Assembly (NCBI GenBank): GCA_016758965.1
Contig: JAEPRB010000166.1
Coordinates: 25,887-89,886 of the forward strand
Reading direction: 5' to 3'
Source of the DNA: Circinella minor
Taxonomy: Eukaryota > Mucoromycota > Mucoromycetes > Mucorales > Lichtheimiaceae
Length of the DNA: 64,000 bases
The notes under the pieces were generated by a model. The model saw nothing but the letters and a program-made list of their open reading frames with translations, searched no databases and had not been told where the DNA came from. This document shows positions 22,695 through 35,149 of the stretch, in pieces. The first letter of the stretch is position 1. Each line of letters opens with the position of its first letter. The position numbers and the translations under genes are program-made.

Positions 22695-24393
22695 ACGTAA
22701 CACTTCTTTTCCGATTTAAACAATTCCCGTTCTTTCTTAACACAAAACTACCTTATTCACTCTCCAAAAAAAATTGAAAGATATAGCAAGCAATATTGCT
22801 CATGTATAGGATTATTATTATTTTTCTGTAAAGGATAAAAAAAAGAATTTCTTTTTTTGTTGTAAAGTTTTATAAAAATAGAGATGATTTTGCCATCAGG
22901 AAAAAACATTGTAGGAGTTTTTGGCTTGTAGTATTGGTGCGCGCATTTGTTGTTGTTTTGGGATTGGAAGGGTAAACGCGAAAACTGGATGGTCTATACT
23001 CGATTAGGAAACTGGTGATTGGGGACTGAAAAGAAATAAGCAAACTCAGATTATGGGGATAAAAAGAAAGAAGAAAAACTGCTAATATGATTGTTCAGAT
23101 ACACTACATCCAGCAATGGTGATATTAGCTGCTACTGCCGGAGATCTATCATCCTAACAAGTTGGTAAAAATACCATGACTCGTTGATTAATAAAGCAGT
23201 TGGTTCCTTGTGCACAGTGAATGGGTATGTTAAAAAAAATATCAACCCCCATTATTACTGCAAAATGCATAGCTTCCCAATATGGCCGCGTTTTTTCTTG
23301 TGAAGAGTCAGAGAAAAACTCCAGTGATGACACGAAAGAAGAAAAGATGGTCTCCTAGGTATTAATAAACTGTAACTGCACTGTCATATAAATAAGCCCC
23401 CCCCCCCTGCAATAAGATACATAAGATTATTAGTAATAACGTTGGCATCGGATTAGTAGGTCTTAAGATCAAAAAAACTACAGTCCCTCCTGGCTGTCAT
23501 CGCTTATAAAATTTTTCGGTTTAACTACTTAAAAGCCAAAAGATAATAAAAAAACCCTGGTTAAGTTTTGTAGACTTCTACTGAAGGTACAAAAGCTATT
23601 CAAGCAAAAGTGGATCAAATTCTCAATTGCTGAGAATAGAAATGATAGAAAAACTTTACGCACCAGAAATCTCCAATCTCTCAAACTAAGAGAACAATAA
23701 AACTGCTACGTAACGAGGGCAACAATAACTACAGACATGGTTACGGATACAAAATTTACCAATGGGAAGAAAGTGTCTATTCATTGGATATACAGGAAGA
23801 AAGAGAACGCGATTGATCATACTGAGGTATTGAACCGTCTGGGACAAGAATATGAATAACCACCTTACGATTTAAGGAGCTGTTAAATGAGCCAATAAGA
23901 TTACAAGTTAATGCGAATATCCATTAGATAGATATAGGATGACGTACAATGTGCTTATTTATTTTTCGCATTGGCTTCATCGCTTTTATTACTTCTTACA
24001 GTATTATTTTCTGTATATTCAATAAATAATAATATAAACAAGGAACCTGTAAAAAAGTACTCCTGGATAGACGATCAATGATCATTTTTCAGACGAAGAA
24101 TGATATTAAGAGTCTTATTTTCAACTTCTCAACAACAAACTTGGGTGATAGAGAAAGTCAAAATAATATCGGATCGTCTACTGTTGTATCATCAATTGTT
24201 CAAAAGGGCAATAATAAAATACATTACATTACTGTACAATAATAATCCTTTTTAAAAGTACAGAAATCCCTGACAAGAAGTTACGTTGTTTTATCTTCTT
24301 TAATTATTTAGCTATCTGAATTCGAATGACCACAAAGATAAGAATATAAAAGAGAAAATAATTATATGTTTTATATTATATTTATAATACTTA
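22695..24393. other. Gene-poor region, 1.7 kb
   Basis: Starts with the MDH 3' UTR (T-rich to ~22870). The remainder is AT-rich with scattered more balanced patches and one C9 run at 23399-23407. No coding frame or element boundary is convincing before the MITE at 24394. Confidence 0.4.
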
Positions 24394-25102
24394 CCGTCAC
24401 CGCTCGCTATAACGATATTCGATATAACGATATTTCGATATAACGATAGGGTTTTGGCAAAAATATCGTTATATCGAGCGGACAAATAACATCTTTATTT
24501 TTTAAAAAAGGAAATAATACTAGTTTGTTGGGCATTTTTTTGACCTTCTAACTTTAGTTTTTAAGCTTTTTATTAAGTGTTTAATAATCTGAACATCATT
24601 TTTATCTTCAGGGATTGTCTTACCAAAAAAAATCAGTGATATTTTGCTTATGCTTCTTTCTTATAAAAATTAGATTTGTTTTTTCCCCAATTATGCTTGT
24701 CTAACTTTTTCTTTGTCAATTGGCATGCATTTGTAAACAATAATATGTAGATGGTTTTTGATGCTTATCATAATATGATACTCGCATTTTTTTTATAGGG
24801 GATCAGCATTAATTATATGTGATTATGTGGTTGTAATTCAATTAGAAGTAATAAGATGGGGGATATTTGACAAAGAAAACTGTACAAAAAAAAAGAACTG
24901 TTTTATTTTTATAGCTTATTTTTAGTATGGACAATATAAATTTCTAGAGTTTAAGACATATAGATACAAATAAGGCCAAGTACATATGGATGATATTTAT
25001 CCGATTATTATAACTCAGATCAAGAATTCGATATAACGATAATTCGATATAACGATACACTTTTGGTCTGACGGGGTGTATCGTTATATCGAGCGGTGAC
25101 GG
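24394..25102. mobile_element. Pogo-like non-autonomous element (MITE), 709 bp, flanked by TA
   Basis: The ends are inverted repeats of about 24 bp with one mismatch: left from 24394 (CCGTCACCGCTCGCTATAAC) and right from 25102 reading inward. TA flanks both ends (24392-24393 and 25103-25104), as expected for Tc1/mariner-pogo integration. Next to each end, TTCGATATAACGATA is repeated: two direct copies at 24418-24448 and two at 25025-25057. An inverted TATCGTTATATCGAGCGG lies at 24464-24481, matching the right end at 25079-25096, so both termini have the same partly palindromic design. Reiterated TTCGNTATAACGA-like units are characteristic of pogo/Tigger/jerky-type termini (from knowledge of the superfamily). 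The ~540-bp interior is AT-rich with no transposase. Confidence 0.85.
24464..24481 (-). repeat. Inner inverted copy of the MITE terminal unit
   Basis: TATCGTTATATCGAGCGG, identical to the right-end block at 25079-25096. It can pair with the left terminus at 24401-24418 to form a hairpin inside one end of the element. Confidence 0.8.
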
Positions 25103-25770
25103 TATATTAATACTAATCTTTATAACGGTCCCAGAACTTGTAATAGTCCTCACTGTTCAAGTGGCATTTGAAAAGTACAACCGTGATTCATCATGATGGT
25201 AGCGTTTAATATCAGTGCTAGTACGATTTCGTATTTTTTATCCATTACGTACTAGTGAATCTATATTTTTTCTATTCCGCACAAACTATAAAAACTTTCA
25301 AGTACGGAAGAGACAATTTTGACAAGATTTTAAACGTTGCTATGCCTCCGAGCGATAATTATTTAATAAGTCTTCAGTATTTGTTCATATTTAATATAAG
25401 AAAGGTATTATTATTTTCATCATAAATCCGAGCCACTACATTATTAACATGAGGTTTGGCTGGGGAATAGATATATGAAACAGCATTTCTTTTTTTTTTT
25501 ACTTTCTTTGGTAGTCAAAAGAAGAAGTACCATTATGGCGGGATCTGCTTCACTATTATATGCAGCTTTTCGTTAGGGTTGCACCAAGAAGAGTAATCTT
25601 TAAATTCCGCTTGTACAGATGATAGATTTGGAGAGGTGTATATAATGTTTAGAACCCTCTTTTTCACTCACTCTCTGAAACAGAACTTTCTTTTTTATTT
25701 ACAACTTTTTTTGCTTTTTATTTTTCACAATTTAAGATAAATACAGACATAACAACCATAAATTAAAATT
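25103..25770. other. Intergenic, 668 bp
   Basis: Runs from the MITE to the next plus-strand gene. T-rich leader-like sequence occupies 25660-25735. No gene seen. Confidence 0.4.
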
Positions 25771-26759
25771 ATGGATTTGTCAGAAACCGATTCACCCAGT
25801 GATTGTGAAAATGTATGTCCACCTATATCTACTTTCTCACGGCTTGAAGGCGGTTTTGCTAACTTGGGTATCCATTCCAATACCTCTCGTGGATTCCGCA
25901 ATCGAACTAGAGCTATACAATCTACAAGTCGACCCTCTAGTCAAAGTGCATATAAACTTAGAGAATTAATTGGGTGTAATGACGATTCTGATTCAGAACG
26001 ACATCCCAACTTGGACATGGTTTTGGATCATGACAATAAGATTTCGTTCGATAATAATGACACAGTAAGTTGTTTGTTTTAATAACTATATAGCCGATAG
26101 GTATTCCAAGCTATAGTTTTGATAATAGTAATAATAAAATACTGATATATACATATAAAATCTAGTCTTTATCACATCAATCTGAAGATTCAACTGATTT
26201 TGATGATGATCTACTACTGTCTACACCGCCACCTTTGATTGGAAAACTTTTTGAAGACGAAGACGATAATGATGAAGTGGATTCAGATGAATATCGAGAT
26301 GATACAACAAGTTGGGTCTCGCATATATATCACGATGAAGATGGTGATGTTAGTGAAACAGAGCCATTACCTCCAACAATGGGACCAGGTTATAATAAAG
26401 AAAATCAATCTGAAATATTGGATGAGAATTATCGACGAAAAAATACCAAACGATCTTATAAAAATAATCATACAACAATGATAATACCTTCAACAAGAAA
26501 AGATCGACAACATGGAGATGAATACAACAGTAATCGTAGTGGACATCGTCGACCTTTAGGACAAATGCCATTGGATGATTGGCCCTCAACAGTGATTATC
26601 GAAAATGAAAAAAAATTAAGACAACCACTTGAAGTAGTAGCATCTACAAGTACAGGAAGTAATAGTAGTACGAGTACAATTGGAAGTAGTCGTCGGTTTG
26701 TTCGATCCTTATCACCATCAAGGAAAGGAAAAGAGCGTGCATTTTCTCCTGAAAATTAA
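25771..26759 (+). CDS. Acidic, mostly disordered protein with a KEN box; function unknown
   Basis: Two exons, 25771-26064 and 26166-26759, giving 295 aa, with a GTAAGT donor, TAG acceptor and phase 0. The protein is hydrophilic. Two acidic blocks are visible: DDDLLLSTPPPL to EDEDDNDEVDSDEYRDD, and an earlier NDDSDSE. A canonical KEN box occurs as GYNKENQSE at ~175-183. A D-box-like RRPLGQMPLDDW follows at ~235-246. The tail is basic and Ser-rich (RRFVRSLSPSRKGKE) with SPxR/SPE phosphosite-like motifs. KEN and D-boxes are APC/C degrons in cell-cycle proteins, so a cell-cycle-regulated protein is an inference. I do not recognise a named family and see no fold. Confidence 0.65.
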
Positions 26760-27155
26760 AACCATTCACCCGAACAACAATAGCAACATTTTTTATGAAT
26801 TCACACTTTCACTAATCCTAATTCACTAAACTTAGTAACATTACAGAATTATATATACATTTATACATTTATACATTTATACATTTATACAAATCATATT
26901 ATATTTCTTTTTCTTTCTATTACTCACTCACACACTCTCTCTCCCTCTCTCTCGCTACCTTTTTCTTCCTTTTCAACGTATTATCCCAACTATTATTTCC
27001 TATATATCTTCATTGTCTATTTTTTTATTTTTATTTTTTATTTAGCGTATTGTTTGTAGTTTCCCTCTCCTTTCCCGCCCCAATTTCAATTTTATTATTC
27101 CTATATTTAATATTCTTTTTTATTATCAGTTTATTAATATTATTATGTTATATAG
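26760..27155. other. Convergent intergenic region, 396 bp
   Basis: 3' flanks of the KEN-box gene (+) and COQ4 (-). It contains an 8-bp tandem repeat (26855-26890) and a CT-rich run near 26934-26952. No gene. Confidence 0.45.
26855..26890 (+). repeat. Minisatellite, 8-bp unit ATACATTT x4.5
   Basis: Perfect tandem copies of ATACATTT in the convergent 3' region. Likely slippage-derived. Confidence 0.85.
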
Positions 27156-28285
27156 TTATTTGAATGAATTTGATATTTGTGGTGGTGTTATAATTCCAAG
27201 TTCCCGTCGTAATTCATTGAGATCTTTATGAAAATGCTTTTCGAAATAAACTGAAATAAGAGGAACTGAGGATCTAAATAACCATTTCATCAGTCAATTA
27301 TTATCCATTTATTCGGATCCATTTATATATATATATATAACTTACTTTCCAGTATAAACTGCCCAAGGCACATAAACATCAAATAATCGTTTACGGCTTT
27401 CCCGTGATCTCATTATTGGACCAAAAATCGAAGATAATGCTGTCATGGGTAACCCTGTCTGGGACCACTCGAACCATTTTAATGCCAATTCTTCTTCTAC
27501 TGATACACCTAAACCCGTCAATGCATGATAAAAATCATGACATTGACGATATCGTTGCATAACATAAGCCAATTCTTCATTATCAATAAAATGAACCTAA
27601 TAAAATAAATAACGTGTCATTTATTCTCGTTCTTTTTTTTTTTGGCATATAATCGAAATCAATGGTTTTGTTTCTTACTGGTTCACGTGTATCAGGAGTA
27701 ACACCTTGAGAATCTAACCAAGATATATAAAAATGTCCAAAAGAACCTGGTGCACAAGTTTCACGTAACTTTGGGAAATCAATCGTGGATGTATGAATAA
27801 TAGGTCGCTCTCGCAATATCTGTCTTCCACTTTCCGTTTGAAGCATTTGATCGCGCATTCTTTTTAATGCGGTTGTCCCGGTCGTTTCACCAAGTGCGGC
27901 AACCATGTCTATTTATTATTGTTTGCATAAGTTAAATTTTAACTATATATATACTTTCACAACAAATATATTTTGACGTTACCACCACGTAAAGGATCCA
28001 ATAGAGCTGTTAAAGCTGAACCTGCAGCTAAAAGTGCACGTTGTTGGAATGGAATAGGAATGTGTGTTTCATAAAGTTTTTTTTGAGAATCTATTAATAT
28101 TATTATTATTATTAGTTTGTTTATAATTGATAATGGTTAACAGAATGCCATGGAAATAATAAACTTCGCAAAAAAAAAAAATAGTACTTACTATTACTTG
28201 AACTAAACGTAGTACCAGTGCTATAACAGCGTAAATGAAAAGTGGAACGTGTAGCAATTGCACGCGCAAAGATTCGCATTGACAT
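27156..28285 (-). CDS. COQ4: Ubiquinone biosynthesis protein COQ4, mitochondrial
   Basis: Five exons on the minus strand: 28285-28192, 28090-27983, 27908-27679, 27596-27346 and 27273-27156, giving 266 aa in phase. The N-terminus (MSMRIFARAIATRSTFHLRC) is a basic mitochondrial presequence. Two Met codons, at 28285 and 28279, are in frame; the upstream one is used. The core LYETHIPIPFQQRALLAAGS, ALGETTGTTALKRMRDQML and the metal-site motif HDFYH followed 11 residues later by Glu (HDxxHx11E) identify COQ4. COQ4 organises the CoQ synthome at the inner membrane and has been reported to act in C1 ring decarboxylation and hydroxylation. It is co-oriented with the RTC4 gene, 209 bp from that gene's stop. 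Confidence 0.95.
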
Positions 28286-28494
28286 TTCTGTTCTTCTCCT
28301 TTTGTTGTATGGCTTTATGTCAGACCACTATTTTTTGGGAGGGGTGGATTGTCGGGCAACAAGTTTTTTTTTATTTGATAAAAAGTTGTCAATCAGATCA
28401 AGGGGTAAAAATATTTAATAATTACTAAAGTTTCTACTATTACAACATTAAATTAATACTGCTAATTTCTAATTATTATTTATTATCTTTATTT

Positions 28495-30088
28495 TTATTC
28501 TAGATCGCTATCAGAGGAATAAATATCATCTTCACTTGATGAAGTAAGATCAATAAAATTTTCATCATCAAATTCACCAGCATCTTCATTATTTGCTGGA
28601 TAAACCAAGCATCCAAATTCTCGACTTTCCTCCATACGTTTCATGGCCATCTCCATCGTATATTGTTCTCTTTTCATTTTAGGTGTTTTCTTCAAGTCTT
28701 GTTGGATAAGACGAAGTCCTGCTTCGGGTACAAGTACTTGTTGTACATATTCTAATGGTAGTTGTGGTTGAGTTTGTTTAATAGTCAATTCCCCTGAATG
28801 AAGGAATAGACTACTTAATACTTCAAGTATAATGGCTGCACCTTTCGATCCATAATATCCTGGCTAAAATTATATACAATATATACCAAATTAACTATTT
28901 TTTTTTAATTCATCCACCCATCATTTTTTCATTGTAATACAAAAAATAAACTTTACTACTTACTAAAGTCTTATCAAATCGCGACATGACTGCCATTGTA
29001 CTTCTTGCTTTATTGACGCCATCCTCTTCATAAGATTTCAATGCCATATCACGAAACTGACTTGACACTTTGCCCGAGATAACTGCTTCTAGATCCTTTT
29101 TCAATTTAATAATACGACCTTCCAATTTATCAAATTCAATATTCAGTGGGTATCCCTGTTGTGCACCTTCTGGCTTCACATTTAATTCGACCCGATGTAA
29201 TCGACAAAATGAGTACTGCTCCATATTAGATGCTTTACGTTGTATGTGTAACCGTTTTTCCAGAAACTTTTGATGTTGTGTGCTGGCACGTTCTTTTATC
29301 CGTTCCGTTTCTTCTTGTTCAAACTGTTTATCTTTCTTTTTAATAATTTTAAGTGCCAATCGTACCTTTTCCGGCAGTTCTTTTCGTTTTCCAAGATCAT
29401 TATGACAGAAGGGACAAACTACTTTACCTAAAAAATCATGATACATGAGTACAATTGATAACCCTCCCAACTTTTTGCTAAAAATTTTACCATTATCTGT
29501 ATCATTCAAGAAGTCATCCACATCCAAATTACTAGAGAAAGATAAATTTTCTATTTCTTCTTGTTTTTTACGTTGATCTTCTTCTCGCTTTTTTTTATCT
29601 TCCAGGGTACTTGGTGCACCATTCACTTTACGTTTTGAACTACGAATGACAAGTTCGGGTACTTTGGTGTCTTCCTTTTCTTCTTTATTGTTCTTCGCTT
29701 TGCTGGTTTTTCCTTTTTTTAACACTCTTGAATTGAATTTATTTTTTGCCATTTTAGGATGTTGGTCCTGGAAATCGTCATCTTCTTCTAAAGCTCCTGC
29801 TGCTCTACGTTTGCCATTATAATTCGTATTGTGGTCGAAACGTGCTCGCCCTCTTCTTTTTGGTAAAGAAGAATCGGTTATGGAAGGTACTTCAATGGCT
29901 ACTCCTTTGGCAGCTTCATTTTGTCGAATTCGAGTCGATTTTCTTTTACTGTTGTTAGTGGAAGCAACGGCTAATATTGTATCAAGGCTCTCTGCTGCTT
30001 CATTCCCTTTGTCATTATTATTGCTTTTGGCAGTATTCAAACGAAAAGGCTGATCAGCTTCCGTAGATCGATTATTACGATTAAACAT
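28495..30088 (-). CDS. RTC4-like domain protein
   Basis: Two exons on the minus strand, 30088-28964 and 28863-28495, giving 497 aa. The first ~215 residues are low-complexity, rich in Lys/Asn/Glu with nuclear-localisation-like basic runs (KRRGRARF, KKKRE). The conserved region starts at ~210 with SIVLMYHDFLGKVVCPFCHN, a CxxC pair. Next come LPEKVRLALKIIKK and YSFCRLHRVE (C-x-x-H), then a coiled segment. After the intron comes PGYYGSKGAAIILEVL. CPFC...FCxxHxxE...PGYYGxxG is the pattern of the RTC4-like domain (PF14474). The C-terminus is acidic (ENFIDLTSSSEDDIYSSDSD), with VIDLTSS-like text resembling a SUMO-interacting motif. The yeast namesake affects telomere capping; the molecular role is not known to me. 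Confidence 0.85.
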
Positions 30089-30261
30089 TTTTAAATAGAT
30101 GAAAAAATAAAGAGAGAGAGAGAGAGAAAAGTGTATGGGGTAAGAATGGAAAAGAGAGATAAAAGGAGAATATTAAGAAAAAAACGCGTTATAGTCAAAG
30201 TCACTTGACAACAAGTTGTATAGATTTTTTTTTGACGCCGCAGCTTAATTTATTTATTTAT

Positions 30262-33200
30262 TTATTCATCGGCAACTTTACTTAAACTGTAACAATGACA
30301 TGAACAGCTGCTAACCGGACATGTATCATGATTCCTAAACCAATCAAATATATGAGTTGCATGACCTCCATGACGACATGTTTGGCACCATGTAAACCAT
30401 AAATCAAAACCTGCTGGATCAGCTATATTGAGTTAACGATTGAAAGACGTTAGTAAAATGAATAATAGATATATCAAGGTTTCTTTTTTTTTTGCTGGCT
30501 ATTATTACTTGGTTACAATATAAAGAGAAAGGTAAATAATTATATTCACTTACTTTTACTAGAATCATTCATCGCAATTGTCTTTCGTACCGGATCAATA
30601 GGTGTACCCAAATGTAACAAGCATAAGGCACATCGAGGAAGTGGTTTACGACAACTAGGACAGACGGTTGGCTTTATACATATACAAAATGATGAGACGC
30701 CACATCTATATTTCCATATATATATTATTAAAAGTAAACAATGTCTCTTTTTTTTACCTTTTGTTTTCCAGAAGCACGACCGGATGAAGCTGGAGAAATA
30801 TTTGTTTGTACGTTCATTCGTTTTCCTTCTCGAGTGCGCACATTTTGTACCAGTAAACGATGGCCCAAAGTTTGAGCACAGTAAGTACATCGAACATAAA
30901 CTTGTGGGGGAGCTACTTCACTTGAATTCATTCGTTTTCCTCTTTCAATATCAAATTTAGCACGTGAATGCCAAAGTTGCCATCGATCTAAAAGATTTCG
31001 ATAACTATAGTCCCGTCCCATCAATAAAAGAATACAGTAACAATGTTTAGCCTTTGAATGGAAAAGTAACATGATTGTAATATTAAAGGTTCTCTTAGGT
31101 TTTTTTCTACCTTTCCACCCAATCTTCTACACGTTTATCCTTGAATCGTTGAGGAACAACATAGCTCATTACAAGACTAGCTGTCTGCACATCACTATAT
31201 CGGTTGACCGTCTGTTCAAATAAATCCACAGCAGATGTAGTAAGTCCTGTCAATAAAACACCTTCTACATCGCCTTCTTCAATCACTCGTTCTGTTGATT
31301 TTTCCAAATATTGACTCAACTATGATAACAATAACAATAGTAATATTAATAGTGAAGTTAAACTAGGAGAGTGAACAAGTAGGGTAATCATAATAATAAT
31401 ATCTCATTATTAATTTTGCTTTTTTACCTTTTCATCATCTAGTACACGTAAAGCAACAGCCACACGTTCTTTCAATGAAAGTCGTGGCTCATTCAATACT
31501 CGGAACCAATCATTGGATGAAATATAAGAGAAGATGGCTCGTAAGTAAGGTCGATCCACCATATCTTGACTAAGCGATTCACACAAATCCCGCCACGTAG
31601 GATTCACATTCACTGCACCAGGTTGAAACCCTGCTAGTACAGCAGACATTAACTTGCGTTGTTGTTCTATAAATATAATAAAGTATTCAGTTAATAAACA
31701 AACAAACAAAATGAAGCTTGCATATTTATTTATGTATATGTATATGTATGTGTATTAAGCAGAAGGAAAGGAGATGGTATTTTTACCATCGTGACCCGAT
31801 CCACGTTCGCTTTTAAGGGCTTCAATAGCACGTTCAGTTAATCCACAAAAGAAAGCCCAGCCCGCTGCTTGATCATAATCCCCTCGTGATTCGAGACTAG
31901 GTAAATAAATAATCTTATTTGTTAATCCTGTAGAAAATTCCATAACGTACATAAAAAAAAAAGAAGCCGCTTTACTTTACCGCACAAGCTCTTCTTCTAA
32001 TTCACTTTGGCTATAATCAAATCCACACACTTTTAAAGCGAGTTTTCTTTGTGTACGTTTTTTTGTAGAAACCATAAAAAGTGAATCTTGCTCTGGCTCT
32101 CCTGTTACTGCTTGTTGTTGTTGTTGTAGTGGTGGTGTCGTGATTGTTCTTGATTTATTTCCCGAACTTCTTCTTCCACCATCTGGATCATATTTATTTC
32201 CTTTATTTGTTGAAGTTTTTCGATTTAGCGATGTCCCGGTATCTTTTTTTATTATTATTGAATTAAAATAGTTGAGTCATTATAAGTTGAAAGAAGAGAG
32301 AGGTAGATCCTCACGTTGTTATGGTGAATACTTTTCTTTGGTTTTTACCTAATCCATTCCAAATAACATAGACACCTTGATAAGAATACTCAACACTTCC
32401 AGTAAGTTCATCCGCTCCTAACAGTAATTGTATTGTTTTTCATCGTATCGAAATTAATATATCTTGTACAAGCAATATAGCCATTTATATATATATATAT
32501 ATATAAGTATGTTATATACCACACAAGGAAGACATACTTTGTATCCATGACCATAATTCAGTAAGTTTATAATCGCCTTTCGCAACATTAATGTTTTCTT
32601 TGTACTAAATAAAATTCATGTTTAACAACGCGAAATTAAATAATATAAAAGGATTTTTTTTCTTTTTTTTTACCTGCATAGAATAACCCATCTTGACACG
32701 ATTACGCATAACAACGGATATATCATTAGCAAGACTATCAGCTACACTACCAGTTAATTCAGAAGGTATCCACTGTAATTCATCCACATTATAAGAGTTC
32801 GATATATATGTCTCATCACTTTGAGATCTATACAGTATATATGTAATCAATATTTGTTAGATATTGAAAAGAACTGAAGAAAAGAGAAAGAAATATTACG
32901 ATGTAATATTTTCTTACTTACCGACTCCGTCCATCCGTAATATTCAATTTTGCCAATTCTCCCTTAATATTACTTTTATTATCTTGATCGGGTGGTCGAA
33001 AAGTACGATCACTTCCTCCGCAACTTAATAATTCGCTTCCATTGGTAACCAACATGCCCCCTGTTGGTCTCCATGTCATCTTGGATGCTTCTTCCAAATA
33101 TATTGATTGAAATTGACCATCGCGGTACATTGTTAATATACTTGGTACCATACTGCAAACGTCTGTACGATGATGATGATGATGATGCTTATTGTCTCGC

Positions 33201-35149
33201 ATAGTAGGTATAAAATTAAAGGTTGTAATTGGTTTTGGACTTGCTGCAGCTATATATGTATCAAATAATAAGCATGCATGCATTAGAAATTTATTAACCC
33301 GCGTTTTTTTTTTGTACGATTTTTAATACGATTATAAATCTTACATTCTCGACTTCTCCATAATACAGGAACACCACCAAATCCCGTTTCATTTGGAACA
33401 ATTTGGTGCGATTTCATTGTATCCTCTACTATAAAAGATTCAGTGTTGGGCAATCCTTTTAATCCACTGGTTAATGATGTTTGATTAATAGATTGTGGTG
33501 GAAATTCCGAAGAAGGTGTTGTTGGTGGAAATGATGATGAATTCATATTATTTGTTGTCGTGGGTGCTATTGCTGAATGAAGTGTACATGTTTCTTGTAT
33601 ATCCCATAAATTTACATGTGTTGCATCCTTGGATAAAGAAGCTAAAAGACCTGGTCTAGAAGGTGAGAATGTGATTTTGGAAAGACTATGTTTGGTCGTC
33701 GTTTCTGAATTTAATGTTAGAACGTATTGTAAATTGGTTAAGGCTTGTGAATATACATATATATGCAAATTATTAGTAAATCAAGTAGTAGTAGTAATAA
33801 TAAAAAAAAAAAGGATATTGAATCACTGGTTTGTCGAAGATCCCACAACTTGATGACGCCTTCTTCGTTATAGGTTGCGAGTCGATAAGGATTAAATGGA
33901 TCGATGGTTGTGCCATAAACAGCCTTGGTGGAAAATTGAAGTGGTGAGGAATTAGAATCCACTAGGAAAAATAAAACAATTACGCCCGGTACTTAATATC
34001 ATGGCCATTATATGTATATAACTATTTTGCAGAATTTTTACCTCTAATGTCGTATGTACGTAAGTATTTATATCCCATGCCGGCAATTAATAATGGAGAA
34101 CCACCATTAGTAGACCAAGCACATGATGCGATGGCTTCTGATGACCCGTATTGTTGAATCGGACGTTGTTCACGATAACTAAATAATACAAATAATACAA
34201 AAAGTTTAAGTGAATCTCTTTTTATTTTTGAAAATCAAAAATGATAAATATGCATAATTTACGTAGAAGATGAATAAGATCGGTCCTGAACACCTAACAA
34301 AATAAAAATAAAAGTATCATATATGTTAATTATCACTTATCATTCTTAGTCCATCAATGCCGTCCAAAGAATAAACATTTCATTTCTTCTGAGTTTCTTT
34401 TTTTATACCTGTCAAATTGGATAGATTAGATGATGATGTATCATATCCGTCAATTGCTTGCGATACATCCCAAACCAAAAGGCATGGATCATTACGCACC
34501 TTATCAAGACCACATGCTAATAAGTGTGGATGAGATTGTGAAAATGATACCACATTACAAGGACGTGACATTTTAACACCCAATACAGGATACGAGGATT
34601 GTTGTTTTGATGAAGCATTATTGAATTTTGCTGTTGTGTTGGTATTACGATAATTAGGATTAGGTGAATTCGGTGTATCTGTAAATGGTGAATCTAAGTT
34701 GTTATTGTTGATATCGTTTTGCATTTTTACAAGGACCGTTCTTCCTGTTGTGAGACCGACAGCAATCAAATCACGTTGATATGGATCCGGAGACCAATCA
34801 GCACACTATTTAAAGGTGAAAGATAGATATTATTACATATCTGGATCACACATTTTTATCAGATATACATAATATTGTAATATATTATAGCTTTACCATC
34901 ACCAAAGCTATTTTTGGTATATTAGATATAAAGTGCACACTCCCTGGCGTGTCCGAAGTCTTCAAATAAAAGCATATGTTAGCTATTTATGTTCATAGAA
35001 TGTAAGAAAATCAATCACAAGAAAAAAAAAAAAAGAAAAAGAGAACTTACCGGTGGAATCCATTCATATAACTTGAGTTCTGTTCCACTTACTAAAAATC
35101 GGTTAGAATCAGGATGAGGTGACCATATAATCGATCGCGACGACGCCAT
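30262..35149 (-). CDS. SEA4: GATOR2/SEA complex subunit MIOS (SEA4 orthologue)
   Basis: Eighteen exons on the minus strand: 35149-35051, 34959-34897, 34805-34409, 34293-34263, 34178-34042, 33961-33827, 33743-33345, 33249-32922, 32827-32674, 32604-32520, 32417-32349, 32242-31981, 31896-31787, 31666-31428, 31319-31111, 31004-30758, 30671-30554 and 30422-30262, giving 1,080 aa in frame. The N-terminal half is a WD40 propeller (GVIKLWDLRQT, LLASLSKDATHVNLWDI). An alpha-solenoid follows (RGDYDQAAGWAFFCGLTERA). The C-terminus has a zinc-binding module: YRNLLDRWQLWHSRAKFDIE, CTYCAQ, CPSCRKPLPRCALC and FTWCQTCRHGGHATH...CPVSSCSC. This is the MIOS/Sea4 signature. MIOS belongs to GATOR2 (SEACAT), which counteracts GATOR1 to activate TORC1 at the vacuole. 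The exon-17 acceptor is the AG at 30673-30672; a nearer AG breaks the frame. The neighbour upstream is SZT2. Confidence 0.95.

Noticed and set aside
22257..22703. A 148-codon minus-strand open frame over the last MDH exon
   Set aside because: Shadow of the strongly biased MDH coding strand; no splice, start or family support.
30672..30708. Nearest AG (30707-30706) as acceptor for MIOS exon 17
   Set aside because: It breaks the frame before CPSCRKPLPRCALC. The AG at 30673-30672 restores phase and matches the family alignment.
31005..31112. Earlier AG acceptors for MIOS exon 16 near 31060
   Set aside because: They introduce a stop or the wrong phase. The AG at 31006-31005 gives VESYRNLLDRWQLW, as in MIOS.
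30262..35149. MIOS as WDR24/SEA2 or WDR59/SEA3 instead
   Set aside because: The C-terminal CPSCRKPLPRCALC and WCQTCRHGGHATH module is specific to MIOS/Sea4, and no RWD domain is present.
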